Positions 46,140 through 54,918 of a stretch of DNA of 64,000 bases are shown here, in pieces. The stretch covers positions 1 to 64,000 of the forward strand of contig NZ_JAGQCE010000007.1 of NCBI RefSeq assembly GCF_024345995.1, read 5' to 3'. The stretch comes from Synechococcus sp. Cruz-7E5. Lineage in GTDB: Bacteria; Cyanobacteriota; Cyanobacteriia; PCC-6307; Cyanobiaceae. The notes beneath the pieces are model-generated. The model saw only the letters and a list, made by a program, of their open reading frames with translations. It had not been told where the DNA came from and did not search any database. Numbering within the stretch: position 1 is the stretch's first letter; every line of letters begins with the position of its first letter. Position numbers and translations under genes: made by a program.

Positions 46140-46291
46140 CGGATGCCGCGTGCCACCAGAAGCCGGTTCATGCTGACAAACAGTCCGCCAGCGCCCTGGT
46201 GAGCCCGGCCCAGCTGGAGGGCGGACAGCACCTGGGACCAAAGGGTCTCAAAACGCCGCTTAGGCTGATCCTGCCCCTGGCCAGACGAGCG

Positions 46292-46663
46292 ATGCCGATC
46301 AATCCCGTCACCTGGTTCGAGCTGAACGTGCACGACATCGAACGTGCCAAGGCCTTCTACGGAGCCGTGTTCAAGGTGGAGTTCCAGGACATGTCGAACC
46401 CGGAGATGGACTACTGGTGCTTCCCGATGGACGACAAGCAGGTGGGCGCCGGCGGTGCGCTGATGCGCATGGCCGGCTGCGAGCCCGGCAAGGGCGGAAC
46501 GATGGTGTACTTCAGCTGCGAGGACTGCGCCGTGGAAGAAAGCCGCGTGGTGCCGGCCGGCGGCCAGGTCTGCCGCCCGAAAATGGCGATCGGCGAATTC
46601 GGCTTTATCTCCGTGGTGCTCGACACGGAGGGCAATCCGATCGGGCTCCATTCCATGCGTTGA
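46292..46663 (+). CDS. VOC (glyoxalase-like) family protein
   Basis: ATG 46292 (MPINPVTWFELNVHDIERAK) starts 123 aa with two VOC repeats: FYGAVFKVEFQDMS and GGALMRMAGCEPGKGG, then VYFSCEDCAVEESRVVPAGG and GEFGFISVVLDTEGNPIGLH. Metal ligands may be Glu14 and the terminal His, but a full four-ligand set is not obvious. This sub-group is often annotated as predicted enzyme related to lactoylglutathione lyase. Substrate unknown. Confidence 0.8.
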   Translation: MPINPVTWFELNVHDIERAKAFYGAVFKVEFQDMSNPEMDYWCFPMDDKQVGAGGALMRMAGCEPGKGGTMVYFSCEDCAVEESRVVPAGGQVCRPKMAIGEFGFISVVLDTEGNPIGLHSMR

Positions 46664-46680
46664 TCGCGTGTGTCGCGTCT

Positions 46681-48648
46681 TCAGAGCACGCTGGCTGGAT
46701 CCCACGCCTCGGGACCGATCACGAAGAGGATGTCGCCCGCCAGCAGGAGGGTGTGGCCGTGGGGATGCGTGATGGGGTCCCCTGCGCGGGTGATCGCCAG
46801 GATCGTGACGTTGTGGTCCGCCCGAAGGCCGCAGCTGGCAATGGTGTGGCCCACCAGCAGTGACTTCTCGCCCAGACGCAGGGAATGGGTGGTGAGGTGG
46901 GGAACCGCCACACGCAGGTCGCTCACGGCCGTGGACTCCGGCGAGAGGCTGCGGGCCATCTGGCGCCAGTCGCCGCGCACTTCACCGATCAGACGCTTGA
47001 TGTCGTCGCGGGGCACGAGCATCCGCGCCAGCACGCGGGAGAACACCTCGATCGACACCTCCAGTTCATCGGCGATCACCTCATCGGCTCCCAGGGCCAG
47101 CAGGGTTTCCACCTCGCGCAGGTAGCGGCTGCGCACGAGGATGAAGGCATCGGGAGCAAAGCGGCGCGCCAGTTCCACGATGCGCCGGGCACCGGCTGGA
47201 TCATCGATCACCACCACGATGGCGCGGGCCTGATCGGCATGCACCAGACGCAGGATCGGCTCCTGGCTGGCATCGCCGTAGTGAATCGGCTCGCCAGCGC
47301 TGAGGGCGTCGCGCACGATCGCGGCATTCACATCCAGTACGGCATAGGGGATGTCGCAGCGCCGGGCCGTGCGGGCCAGGTTGGCGCCGGTGACGCCGAA
47401 GCCGACGATCAGGATGTGGCCGCTGAGGCCATCGGTCCTGCCTGAGCTGACTGGCACCAGGCGACGGCGCTCGAGCCGCCGCAGAGGGGTGCTGGCCACC
47501 CAGGCGGCCAGCCTGGGACCACCGGCCACCAGCGCTGGGGTGAGCATCATGCTGAGCACGGCCACATCGAGCACGGTCTGAAAGATGTCGGGCCCGAGCA
47601 AGCCGGTGCTCACGCCCGCCTTGGTGGCCACCAGGGAGAATTCACCCACCTGGGCGAGCGCCAGGCCGGTGAGCACCGAGCCGCCCAGGGGCAGGCCAAC
47701 CACCAGGGCCGAGGCGGCGGCCACCAGGGGTTTGATTAGCACCACCCCCAGGGTGAGGAGCAGCAGATCGAGCGGGTGGGCGAGCATGAACTGGATGTCG
47801 AGCAGCATGCCGATCGACACGAAGAACAGGCTCATCAACACATCACGGAAGGGCAGCATCACCGCCACCGCCTGATGGGAATACTCCGACTCCGAGAGAA
47901 TGAAACCCGCCAGAAAGGCACCCAGTGCCAGCGACAATCCCAGCGACTGAGTCATCATCGCGATGCCCACGCAGAGACTGAACACACCGAGCAGAAAGGC
48001 TTCCGAACTGCGGGTGCGGGTGATGCGCTCGAGCAGCCAGGGCACGATCCAGCGCCAGGCCAGCCAGGCCACGATGGCCACCAGGGCAATCCTCCCCAGC
48101 AGGGCCGCGATCGCCCCTACTCCCGATGCCGCTCCCACCCCCGCGAGCAGGGGGGCCATCAGCATCACGGGAACAACGCCCACATCCTGATAGATCAGGA
48201 TCGCCAGGGTGGTGCGCCCATGCGGTGTTTCCAGTTCGGCGCGCTCCTGCAGCATGCGCAGCACGATGGCGGTGCTGGAGAGCGCCACCACGAAGCCCAC
48301 ATACATCCCCTGTCCCTGGGAGAGCCCTAGCCCGGTGCAGATCGCCCCCACCAGGGCTGCTGTTCCAAAGAACTGCAAGGATCCACCGATCAGAAAGTGA
48401 CGTCGCAGACGCGCCACATCCGCCAGGGAAATCTCCAGCCCGATCACGAACAGCAGCAGCACCACGCCGATCTCGGCCAGTAGTTCGATCTCGTGCACGT
48501 TCTGCACCAGCTTGAACAGATCCGGCCCGGCGAGCACACCCGCCAGCAGCAGACCGATCGAGCTGGGAATGCTGAAGCGGTGACAGACCACCACCGCCAC
48601 GGCCGACATCGTGAAGATCACGACAATGTCGAGCAAGAGGGATGTCAT
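46681..48648 (-). CDS. CPA2 family monovalent cation:proton antiporter with TrkA domains
   Basis: I place the start at ATG 48648 (MTSLLLDIVVIFTMSAVAVV), which follows the preceding stop by one base. The 655-aa protein has about 12-13 membrane helices with the Na/H exchanger core (SLGLSLALGAFLAGFILSES), then a TrkA-N NAD-binding domain (ILIVGFGVTGANLARTARR) and a TrkA-C domain (ending GHTLLLAGDILFVIG). KefB/C and YbaL share this layout and export K+ or Na+ for protons. It forms an operon with the small gene upstream. Confidence 0.9.
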   Translation of the reverse strand: MTSLLLDIVVIFTMSAVAVVVCHRFSIPSSIGLLLAGVLAGPDLFKLVQNVHEIELLAEIGVVLLLFVIGLEISLADVARLRRHFLIGGSLQFFGTAALVGAICTGLGLSQGQGMYVGFVVALSSTAIVLRMLQERAELETPHGRTTLAILIYQDVGVVPVMLMAPLLAGVGAASGVGAIAALLGRIALVAIVAWLAWRWIVPWLLERITRTRSSEAFLLGVFSLCVGIAMMTQSLGLSLALGAFLAGFILSESEYSHQAVAVMLPFRDVLMSLFFVSIGMLLDIQFMLAHPLDLLLLTLGVVLIKPLVAAASALVVGLPLGGSVLTGLALAQVGEFSLVATKAGVSTGLLGPDIFQTVLDVAVLSMMLTPALVAGGPRLAAWVASTPLRRLERRRLVPVSSGRTDGLSGHILIVGFGVTGANLARTARRCDIPYAVLDVNAAIVRDALSAGEPIHYGDASQEPILRLVHADQARAIVVVIDDPAGARRIVELARRFAPDAFILVRSRYLREVETLLALGADEVIADELEVSIEVFSRVLARMLVPRDDIKRLIGEVRGDWRQMARSLSPESTAVSDLRVAVPHLTTHSLRLGEKSLLVGHTIASCGLRADHNVTILAITRAGDPITHPHGHTLLLAGDILFVIGPEAWDPASVL

Positions 48649-48649
48649 G

Positions 48650-49057
48650 TCACTGCCACTTGCGGCCATCGGTGCTGCGGTACGTTCCTCCACCCTGGTT
48701 GCCGCCGCCGGCACCCAGGGCCTGCATCAGCAGGAACACCTCCAGCCTGTCTCCCTTGCGCTCGATGCTCTGCTCGAAGCAGAAAGCAAAGGGATAGAAG
48801 TCGGGCTTGAGCACAAGCTCCCGGCGGAGACTGCGGCGGGTGACCTCAAGCTTGTAGAGCTTGCAATCCTGCAGCAGAAACGCCAGCTCCTCGCCGCTGA
48901 GGGTGGTCTGGAACACGCGGCCGCCCTTCGGGGCCACCTTCTGCTGCAGCCGCTCCAGCCGCCAGGCGGGTGAGTTCCAGATGTGCCGCGCCGTGATCAG
49001 GGCCAGAACAAGGCCGCCCGCCAGGGCCAGGGCGGGGAGGGGCCTGAATGCAGCCAT
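48650..49057 (-). CDS. Hypothetical membrane-anchored protein (135 aa)
   Basis: ATG 49057 (MAAFRPLPALALAGGLVLAL) begins with one membrane helix or signal, then a soluble domain (RLERLQQKVAPKGGRVFQTT, LQDCKLYKLEVTRRSL) with two cysteines. The C-terminus contains a Gly-rich run (GAGGGNQGGGTYR). No family recognised. Its stop is one base from the antiporter start, so the two are translated from one mRNA and the product may be an accessory factor. Confidence 0.6.
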   Translation of the reverse strand: MAAFRPLPALALAGGLVLALITARHIWNSPAWRLERLQQKVAPKGGRVFQTTLSGEELAFLLQDCKLYKLEVTRRSLRRELVLKPDFYPFAFCFEQSIERKGDRLEVFLLMQALGAGGGNQGGGTYRSTDGRKWQ

Positions 49058-49162
49058 GGGCGATGCCCGGGCGAAGAAGCAGGTTACCGGGGGTCCGGTG
49101 GGAGCCCTGAGACGATGGTTACGGCACCGGACCAGCCGGGTCACGTCGTCTGGATGGAAGGG

Positions 49163-49741
49163 TCAGGCAGTGCCTGGCCGCCGCTGGAACAAGACTGCAT
49201 AACCCATGGCCATAAGCCCACTGTTTCGGAGCGCACTACCGATCGTCTGAAGGATGTCTGGCGAGGGAATGAGCGCCAGAAGCAGATTCAGGGAGAGACC
49301 CGATGCAAAGAGCAGCAGGGGCCACCGGGGCCGCCAGCCCGCAAGCAGTGCCGACCAGACGAACAGGAAGCCTCCGATCACCATGACGGCACCGTGGACC
49401 GTGTACAGGGTGCCCAAACGAGACCACAAGGCCTCGTAGGTGGGAATTCCCTCAGCGAGGGCATACAGAGTTGTGTGGGCAAAGTAAGTGAAAGCAACTC
49501 CATAGAGACCTGCACCGATGAGGCCCAGCAGGTTTTGCCGCGGTTCATACACGGCGTAGAGACCGAGAAGCAACCAGGGCATCGGCAGGAAGGCGACGTA
49601 GTTGAGCCAGAGCTGGGCTGTCGAGAAGCCGCCGTGGAACCACTCCAAGACGTCCGTGGTCAAGTGCAGCGCTGGTGCGACAACAGCGGCGATGCCCACG
49701 GCCATGGCCAACTGGGACCGGGGAGGTTCACGATGGTTCAT
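49163..49741 (-). CDS. Hypothetical five-helix membrane protein (192 aa)
   Basis: Five hydrophobic segments are visible (MAVGIAAVVAPALHLTTDVL, WLNYVAFLPMPWLLLGLYAV, GLIGAGLYGVAFTYFAHTTL, GAVMVIGGFLFVWSALLAGW, PLLLFASGLSLNLLLALIPS). The pattern resembles proteobacterial or cyanobacterial DUF-type membrane proteins but I cannot name it. It follows the next upstream membrane gene by 12 bases, so both form an operon. Start: ATG MNHREPPRSQLA. Confidence 0.6.
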   Translation of the reverse strand: MNHREPPRSQLAMAVGIAAVVAPALHLTTDVLEWFHGGFSTAQLWLNYVAFLPMPWLLLGLYAVYEPRQNLLGLIGAGLYGVAFTYFAHTTLYALAEGIPTYEALWSRLGTLYTVHGAVMVIGGFLFVWSALLAGWRPRWPLLLFASGLSLNLLLALIPSPDILQTIGSALRNSGLMAMGYAVLFQRRPGTA

Positions 49742-49753
49742 CGGCAGAAAGGA

Positions 49754-50179
49754 TCAGGCCACATGCTCCTGGCTGGCGAAGGCCTGATGCCTGGAAAGGC
49801 GAAGCCTTGGCATGGCGGCGAAGACGAACAGCATGACCATGTAGACCGAGCCTGAGACTTGATCTCGGCTGCTGATGTACTGCGCGATGGACCGTTCCTG
49901 AAGCATCATGGCGAGGGTCAACTCCGCCGCAATGACAAGGACCAGGGCCAGGCCGCCAGTGATCAGCGAGCGGATCGGTGAGCAGATTGCAGGAAAGCGG
50001 CGAAGAATGTGCCCGGCTGCCAAGTAGATGACCACAGCCATGATCGGCATCTCCGCAAGTTCCGCCCATCGTTCACCGATGCGCGGGACAACGAGGGGGA
50101 CCCTGAGCAGGCCGAGCAGGAACCCGGCGCCCAGAACGATGAGGCAATACGCGAAACCAGCTTGGATGACTTTTGACAT
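49754..50179 (-). CDS. Hypothetical four-helix membrane protein (141 aa)
   Basis: ATG 50179 (MSKVIQAGFAYCLIVLGAGF) starts a protein with four hydrophobic segments: after FAYCLIV, at LAEMPIMAVVIYLAAGHIL, at LITGGLALVLVIAAELTLAM, and at VSGSVYMVMLFVFAAMPRL. The motif PLVVPRIGERWAELAEMPIM is distinctive. Similar proteins are found as uncharacterised membrane proteins; no function is known to me. It is the first gene of a two-gene operon. Confidence 0.6.
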   Translation of the reverse strand: MSKVIQAGFAYCLIVLGAGFLLGLLRVPLVVPRIGERWAELAEMPIMAVVIYLAAGHILRRFPAICSPIRSLITGGLALVLVIAAELTLAMMLQERSIAQYISSRDQVSGSVYMVMLFVFAAMPRLRLSRHQAFASQEHVA

Positions 50180-50456
50180 GGCTGCGTATGTCAAGGAAGT
50201 TGGATTGAGAGAAAACCCATGCTCCCATCATCTGACGCCTGAACTCAGCCGCGTCGAGAAGAGGCTCGGCTGGAGTGAGTGGAAAGGACACTTCACGTCA
50301 ACTCCATGAGCGCCATCAAATGCGCCAGCTCCTTGTCCACAAGAGTGACGTGCTCGTCAACGAACTGCCTGCTGAACGCAGGCGGCTGCAAGAAACGCGA
50401 AGACGCGATCCTTCGGGGCTTCAGACTGCACAACAAGCTCAGCCAACCCCAGGGCC
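50180..50456. other. Gap with possible coding remnant
   Basis: On the minus strand, from 50456, MALGLAELVVQSEAPKDRVF and then AFLAAACVQQAVR reads well but stops. A neighbouring frame continues DEHVTLVDKELAHLMALMEL. The joined product looks like a shifted C-terminal fragment of a small protein, but I do not recognise it. Confidence 0.3.
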
Positions 50457-51206
50457 ATGGGTCGACTCTCCCCGCTTGTCAACACCCTGCGCCGCACGCC
50501 ACCGCTGGTGTTCGCCATGGCGGTGCTGGCCACGGGTCTGGTGGTGGCCAGCAGTGTGCTCGTGAAGGGTATCCGCCGCGGCAACGACACCATCACCGTG
50601 ACCGGTTCCAGCACCGAGCGCATCACCAGCGATTTCGTGGACTGGACCGTGGAGGTGGCCCGGAGCGCGCCGACCCTGCAGGCCTCCTATCAGGAGCTGC
50701 AGCCGGAGGTGCAGCGCACCCTCGCCTTCCTGCGGCAGCAGGGCATCGCCGCCGATGCCATCAGCCTCAACCCGATCAAGTCCGAAAAGGCAGACGTGCG
50801 CGACTCCCGCACCGGTGAGCTGCAATTCACCACCTTCACCACCCGCCAGCAGATCCGCATCAGCAGCCCCGAGGTGGAGAAGGTGGCCGCGGTGGCCCGG
50901 CAGATCGGTGAGCTCGTGGGCCAGGGAGTGCCGCTCACCATCAACGATCCTGCCTACACCTACACCAAGCTCCCCGAAAAGCGGGTGGACATGCTCGCCA
51001 AAGCCACCCGTGATGCCCGGCATCGCGCCCGCGAGATCGCGCGTCAGGCCGGCTCCCGCATCGGCGTGATAACCCAGGCCGACACCGGCTCGTTCCAGAT
51101 CACCGTGCCCAACTCCACCGAGATGAGCAGCTATGGCTCCTACGACACCAGCACGATCGAGAAGGACATCACCGCCGTGATGGGTGTGACGTTCCGGGTG
51201 GAGTGA
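50457..51206 (+). CDS. SIMPL (DUF541) domain protein
   Basis: The 249-aa protein has an N-terminal membrane anchor or signal (TPPLVFAMAVLATGLVVASS) and a SIMPL/DUF541 domain: ITVTGSSTERITSDFVDWTV, then LNPIKSEKADVRDSRTGEL, RQQIRISSPEVEKVA and DARHRAREIARQAGSRIGVI, ending MGVTFRVE. SIMPL proteins (BP26, YggE) form oligomeric periplasmic rings linked to oxidative stress resistance. ATG 50457 fits the standard N-terminus. Confidence 0.87.
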   Translation: MGRLSPLVNTLRRTPPLVFAMAVLATGLVVASSVLVKGIRRGNDTITVTGSSTERITSDFVDWTVEVARSAPTLQASYQELQPEVQRTLAFLRQQGIAADAISLNPIKSEKADVRDSRTGELQFTTFTTRQQIRISSPEVEKVAAVARQIGELVGQGVPLTINDPAYTYTKLPEKRVDMLAKATRDARHRAREIARQAGSRIGVITQADTGSFQITVPNSTEMSSYGSYDTSTIEKDITAVMGVTFRVE

Positions 51207-51242
51207 GCCGGGTGGAGTGAGAGGCCGGCCCGGAGTCAGGCG

Positions 51243-51875
51243 TCAGCTCGCCCCTATGGCGACAACGGCCTGCAGGAGTTCTGTCGCCCGCTGAATGATG
51301 GGTGCGGCCATCGGCTCTCGCTGCATGACGGTCATCGGAGCTTCGCCAAAATACAGACCATCGGAGACAAGGAAAGTAAGGCGGATGTTGTCGCGTTTCG
51401 GTGGCGCCAGCCTTGCCTCCTTCCAGGGACCGATGGCGTCGACGACAGGCTGGGACATCGCGAAGAGGTCCTGAACCAGGTGCGTCATCGATGGAACGGC
51501 GTCGACCACGGCGATCCTGCCGCTCTGATTGACGTAGCGAACGCCTCCATTGGAATAAGCGGCAAGCGCATCCAGGCCTCCAGCGAGAGGGACTTCAATG
51601 ATCACGCCGAGCAGTTGCCGGGGAGGAACTGACTCACCGAGATGGCGCAATGCCTGATAAGCCAGGTACCGGACCCTCCCCTCCTGGCGTTCATCCGCCG
51701 CCAGGATGCGAAGCGCCCGGAGATCTGGCGGATCCTGCGCCAGTTCTGCCTGCCACGGTGCTGGTTCCTCCCCTGAACGTGCCAGAAAGGCTGATGCGTC
51801 GTCGCAGAACAGCAGGTTGTATATCGTATTGGCCGCCTCCGAGGGATAAGGGGAATACATGGGTTGAGTAGGCAT
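51243..51875 (-). CDS. Conserved hypothetical protein (210 aa)
   Basis: The soluble 210-aa protein begins MPTQPMYSPYPSEAANTIYN and has helical segments (LRALRILAADERQEGRVRYL) and a beta-rich middle (LGVIIEVPLAGGLDALAAYS, VRYVNQSGRIAVVD). The end (FLVSDGLYFGEAPMTVMQRE) is distinctive. The family is unknown to me by name; similar proteins are found in other bacteria as single genes. No signal peptide or membrane helix. Confidence 0.65.
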   Translation of the reverse strand: MPTQPMYSPYPSEAANTIYNLLFCDDASAFLARSGEEPAPWQAELAQDPPDLRALRILAADERQEGRVRYLAYQALRHLGESVPPRQLLGVIIEVPLAGGLDALAAYSNGGVRYVNQSGRIAVVDAVPSMTHLVQDLFAMSQPVVDAIGPWKEARLAPPKRDNIRLTFLVSDGLYFGEAPMTVMQREPMAAPIIQRATELLQAVVAIGAS

Positions 51876-52009
51876 GATCGCCGCTGGCGGGGAGCCTTCG
51901 CAGGATGTTAGGCCGGGGGGCGGGGCAGGAGTTCAGCCATGGGGAAGCACCCATGGGATGGCGACGCAACCCGTGGCATGGCCGCCGGAGAGCAGAAACC
52001 TGAAACGGC

Positions 52010-52591
52010 TCAAGGAATAGGTTCGAGTGAATGCCGCGGACATTCTCCCTGTGGCTGCATCAGACTGCGTTGCCGAAGCCTCTCAAAATAACTCTCCTGT
52101 AGGATATACATTCTCCTCACATCCTGGTAGCGGCCACCACTGAAGAACTCCTTGACGAAATAACCTTCTTCGGCAAAGCCACAGCTTTCATAGAGATGAA
52201 TCGCTCTTTGATTCTCGATGGCAACCACAAGATAGATCTTATGAAGATTCATGATGCTGAAAGCATAGTCCAGCGCTCTGCCGATGAGATCCCTGGCAAA
52301 GCCCTTCCCTTGATGAACAGGGTCAATGATGATCTGGAATTCAGCCCGGCGGTGGATGTAATCGATCTCGATGAGCTCAACCAGTCCGACAGGCTGCTGC
52401 TGGCTGTCTTCAGCGATGAATCGACGCTCAGCGTTGTCGTGAATATGCCTGCTGTAGAGCTCTTCAAGTTCATCAAAAGATTCATAGGGCTCTTCGAACC
52501 AGTAGGACATGATTTGTCGATTATTGTTCAGGCGATGAACAAAGCGCAGGTCCTTGCGTTCAAGCGCGCGAAGCGAAAGATCACTGCTCAT
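52010..52591 (-). CDS. speG: Spermidine N1-acetyltransferase (GNAT)
   Basis: The 193-aa protein follows E. coli SpeG closely: LRALERKDLRFVHRLNNN, YWFEEPYESFDELEELYSRH, ERRFIAEDSQQQPVGLVELI, HRRAEFQIIIDPVHQGKGFA (acetyl-CoA site) and IHLYESCGFAEEGYFVKEFF. It transfers acetyl groups to spermidine/spermine and relieves polyamine toxicity. Base composition is well below that of its neighbours, which suggests recent transfer from a lower-GC donor. No other polyamine gene is adjacent. Confidence 0.92.
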   Translation of the reverse strand: MSSDLSLRALERKDLRFVHRLNNNRQIMSYWFEEPYESFDELEELYSRHIHDNAERRFIAEDSQQQPVGLVELIEIDYIHRRAEFQIIIDPVHQGKGFARDLIGRALDYAFSIMNLHKIYLVVAIENQRAIHLYESCGFAEEGYFVKEFFSGGRYQDVRRMYILQESYFERLRQRSLMQPQGECPRHSLEPIP

Positions 52592-52631
52592 GGCGACAAT
52601 CTGTCCTGGATGAAAGAGTCATGCCAGTGGC

Positions 52632-52994
52632 TCATTCCGCAGTGCGCACAGGATCGCGGCAGAAGCGGCTGCTGCTGATCGGCCCGGCGGGCAGGTAACC
52701 CCAGGCCGGGTCGGAACCGAAGCTGTACACCTCCTGACCGGCGCGCTCCACCTTGAACAGCGTCCAGCTGTTGCGTTCGCAGCTCAGGCCGATCACCGCC
52801 CGGCCATCGGCCAGGGGCACCTCCACATGCCGGATGCCGTCATACACGTAGAGCAGGCGTACCTTGCCATGCTCCAGCAGCGCCGTCAGAGGCTGCCCCT
52901 GGGTCTGGGGCTCAGGCTGGCCAGCGGCAGCGAGCGGCAGGCACAGCACGATCGCCAGGGGCACCAGCTTCGACACGCCAAGACCAGAAGCCAT
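52632..52994 (-). CDS. Secreted hypothetical protein (120 aa)
   Basis: ATG 52994 gives a signal peptide (MASGLGVSKLVPLAIVLCLP, cleavage near AAAG) and a small domain with two cysteines (VIGLSCERNSWTLFKVERAG, SSRFCRDPVRTAE). A beta-rich centre (KVRLLYVYDGIRHVEVPLAD) suggests a small beta barrel. The longer frame from 53075 is unlikely. Function unknown. High GC resembles the core genome, unlike the speG gene beside it. Confidence 0.6.
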   Translation of the reverse strand: MASGLGVSKLVPLAIVLCLPLAAAGQPEPQTQGQPLTALLEHGKVRLLYVYDGIRHVEVPLADGRAVIGLSCERNSWTLFKVERAGQEVYSFGSDPAWGYLPAGPISSSRFCRDPVRTAE

Positions 52995-53182
52995 GGGAGA
53001 AGCATCCGCGTCCCACCAGCCTGCCAGACCTGTGGCGGCCAGCGCCCCCCGCCATGCCGAACGACATCCCAACACCGGGGCAGGCCGGAGGATCGTCTCC
53101 TCTGCAGGGTGATGCCGTCACCAACCTGCTCTCCACGATGGTGGGCTTTCTGCCGTAGCTGCTGTATTCCACGGGGATCCGG

Positions 53183-53685
53183 TCAGTGCTTGCGGCCCCA
53201 GCAGATCGGCATCAGAACGCCCGCATAGGCCTCGCCCCGGCCCGGCGGTAGGCCTCGAGCCAGGATAGGGCCTGAGGGAGTTCGGCGGAGAGATGCCTGG
53301 AATTGGCATCGATTTCGAACAGGAGATCCGACTCGGCGAACCCGTGGGTGGGCAGCCACACGGCGTCCTGGCGAATGTCGACCAGCCCTGCGTCGGCCAG
53401 GAGGCCCGACAGCTCGAGGCCGATCCACGGGTTCTGAAACGTCCGGAGCCAGTCGTGCTGGTGTCCCGTGTCAATCAGGTTGAACTCGCAGCCGCTCCCG
53501 GTGTGCCGCGACTGCGCCTCAGCGATGAGCGTCCGGCTGCGGTCGACGCCCACGGCCCGCACGCCTCGCGCCTTCATCCGCACCACATCGTCGCCGAGCC
53601 CGCTGGCCACCTCGAGGGCGGAAGCTCCCGGTTCGAGCCCCAGAAGATCAAGTGCGCGCGCCTTGGACGCCCGCCCTGCTGCCAT
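53183..53685 (-). pseudogene. Broken class I SAM-dependent methyltransferase
   Basis: The start matches the family (LEVASGLGDDVVRMKARGVR, VGVDRSRTLIAEAQSR: the SAM-binding motif I with acidic residue). About 80-100 residues that should follow, including the DAVR..RVLHH-type motifs, are missing: FNLIDTGHQ jumps to WLRTFQNPWIGLELSGLLAD, which is the late part. Near the end the frame ARPMRAF stops early, while the -1 frame continues GEAYAGVLMPICWGRKH, a natural C-terminus. An internal deletion plus a frameshift makes this a pseudogene. Confidence 0.75.
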
Positions 53686-53992
53686 CGACTGAAGACAGTC
53701 GAGACAGCGAATGATCCTTTCGGGAGCGGTCGCATCGACATCACGGAATCCGACGGGAAGTGAGTCTGGAGCGGCGTCATTTATGGGAAGGGAGCGTGAT
53801 GATCTGATTATCCGCTCTCGTTAACAACTGAGGACCATGGAATCCGCTGTCACCCAGCAAGTTGACTGAGACACTCAGCCACCACCCATCAACACGGACA
53901 TGGCACTGCCGACAACCAAGGTTCATGAGGATGGATCAGGCACACAGCGAACGCTGGCCATCACCTGTCCGCGAAAAGCCGACCCTTCCGTT

Positions 53993-54109
53993 TCAAGATC
54001 TTGGTGAGAGTACCAAGGCCGAACGACGTCCAGCCTGCTCACCACCAGTCAGTGGTGTGAATGTCAGCAATGCAAGGACCTCTCGATCAGGGACATCAGC
54101 AGGTGACAC
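53993..54109 (-). pseudogene. Truncated MazF-like toxin remnant
   Basis: On the minus strand GTG 54109 opens VSPADVPDREVLALLTFTPL followed by TGGEQAGRRSALVLSPRS and a stop. MazF N-termini read like VPDRGDVVWLTFTPQ.GHEQAGRRPALVLSP, so the match is clear. After the stop at 53993-53995 a shifted frame continues NGRVGF, the next MazF residues, and then degrades. About two thirds of the toxin is lost. The GTG overlaps the antitoxin stop by one base, as in intact mazEF operons. Confidence 0.75.
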
Positions 54110-54360
54110 TAGAAGATCCCCATGCCAACAGCAGATCCTGTGTCAACAAAAGAATGAAGGTTGCTGTCTGTCACTCCCGCCAAAAGATCATCCAAACCAA
54201 GGCGAGGGGCCAGCGCTGGCTTCGCAACAAGTTCACCGTCCTTGGCCCTCAGACTCAATTCAGCACCAACACCAAGCTGAATCTTCTCAGGCAGACCACA
54301 CAGGATCCGTACGCCAAGGCTGGTGATTTCCCCAGTTGTTGACCAAGGTTCACAGGACAA
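54109..54360 (-). pseudogene. MazE-like antitoxin, probably decaying
   Basis: The 83-codon frame matches MazE/AbrB antitoxins after residue 14: SLGVRILCGLPEKIQLGVGA, LSLRAKDGELVAKPALAPRL, GLDDLLAGVTDSNLHSFVDT and GSAVGMGIF. The N-terminus (MSCEPWSTTGEIT from TTG) lacks the RKWGNS-type swapped-hairpin strand, and VRIPKP-type residues are altered, so DNA binding is doubtful. Directly followed by the broken mazF fragment. Confidence 0.65.
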
Positions 54361-54428
54361 CGTCTTGGCTATGGGATGAGTACACTGGCTTTGGGTCGGA
54401 GCTACATTGGCCCCATCTCACGAACAGA

Positions 54429-54797
54429 TCACTCAACGCTGCCCTTGGGAGCCAGCCATGTCGTTTGATTGACGGGCGCAGGCATGAAGGCCAGTTGCCG
54501 CAGCAGGCCGGAACCAAGGTTTCTTAGGGAGTGCGGCGTGTTCGGTGGAATGATCAGCACGCTGCCTTGTTCATACCTCTGCCAGGGTCCACTGTTCAGG
54601 GAGCACTCGGCGACTCCGGAAATGCAAACGATGACTTCCTCGTAGGGGTGCTGGTGAAACGGCACCTCGACCCCTGGGTTCAGCACGTGCTCGTACAGCA
54701 GGGACGCCTGGGTTCCCAAGGCTTTGTCTGCGATGGGGAAGAGAATGCGCTCGGTAGAGGAGGGCGTCTTGCCAAGCATGTTGTGGTGGATCGGCAT
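54429..54797 (-). CDS. Cupin-domain protein
   Basis: ATG 54797 is preceded by AGGAGG at five bases, which decides the start. The 122-aa protein has a single cupin domain: motif 1 FHQHPYEEVIVCISGVAEC with His, His and Glu metal ligands, and motif 2 IIPPNTPHSLRNLGSG with the last His. It probably binds a divalent metal and a small ligand. No pathway neighbour is visible; a free-standing stress or sugar-related function is possible. Confidence 0.8.
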   Translation of the reverse strand: MPIHHNMLGKTPSSTERILFPIADKALGTQASLLYEHVLNPGVEVPFHQHPYEEVIVCISGVAECSLNSGPWQRYEQGSVLIIPPNTPHSLRNLGSGLLRQLAFMPAPVNQTTWLAPKGSVE

Positions 54798-54918
54798 TGC
54801 GCCTCCTAGATGCATTGAGTATGAGGCCTAACGCTCAAGTTCAGAAGCGGGCGAGAAACATAGGCATTGCCGATTTCCTCGGCTCCCGCCTTCTGTATCT
54901 TGATGTTAGAAGGTCCAT

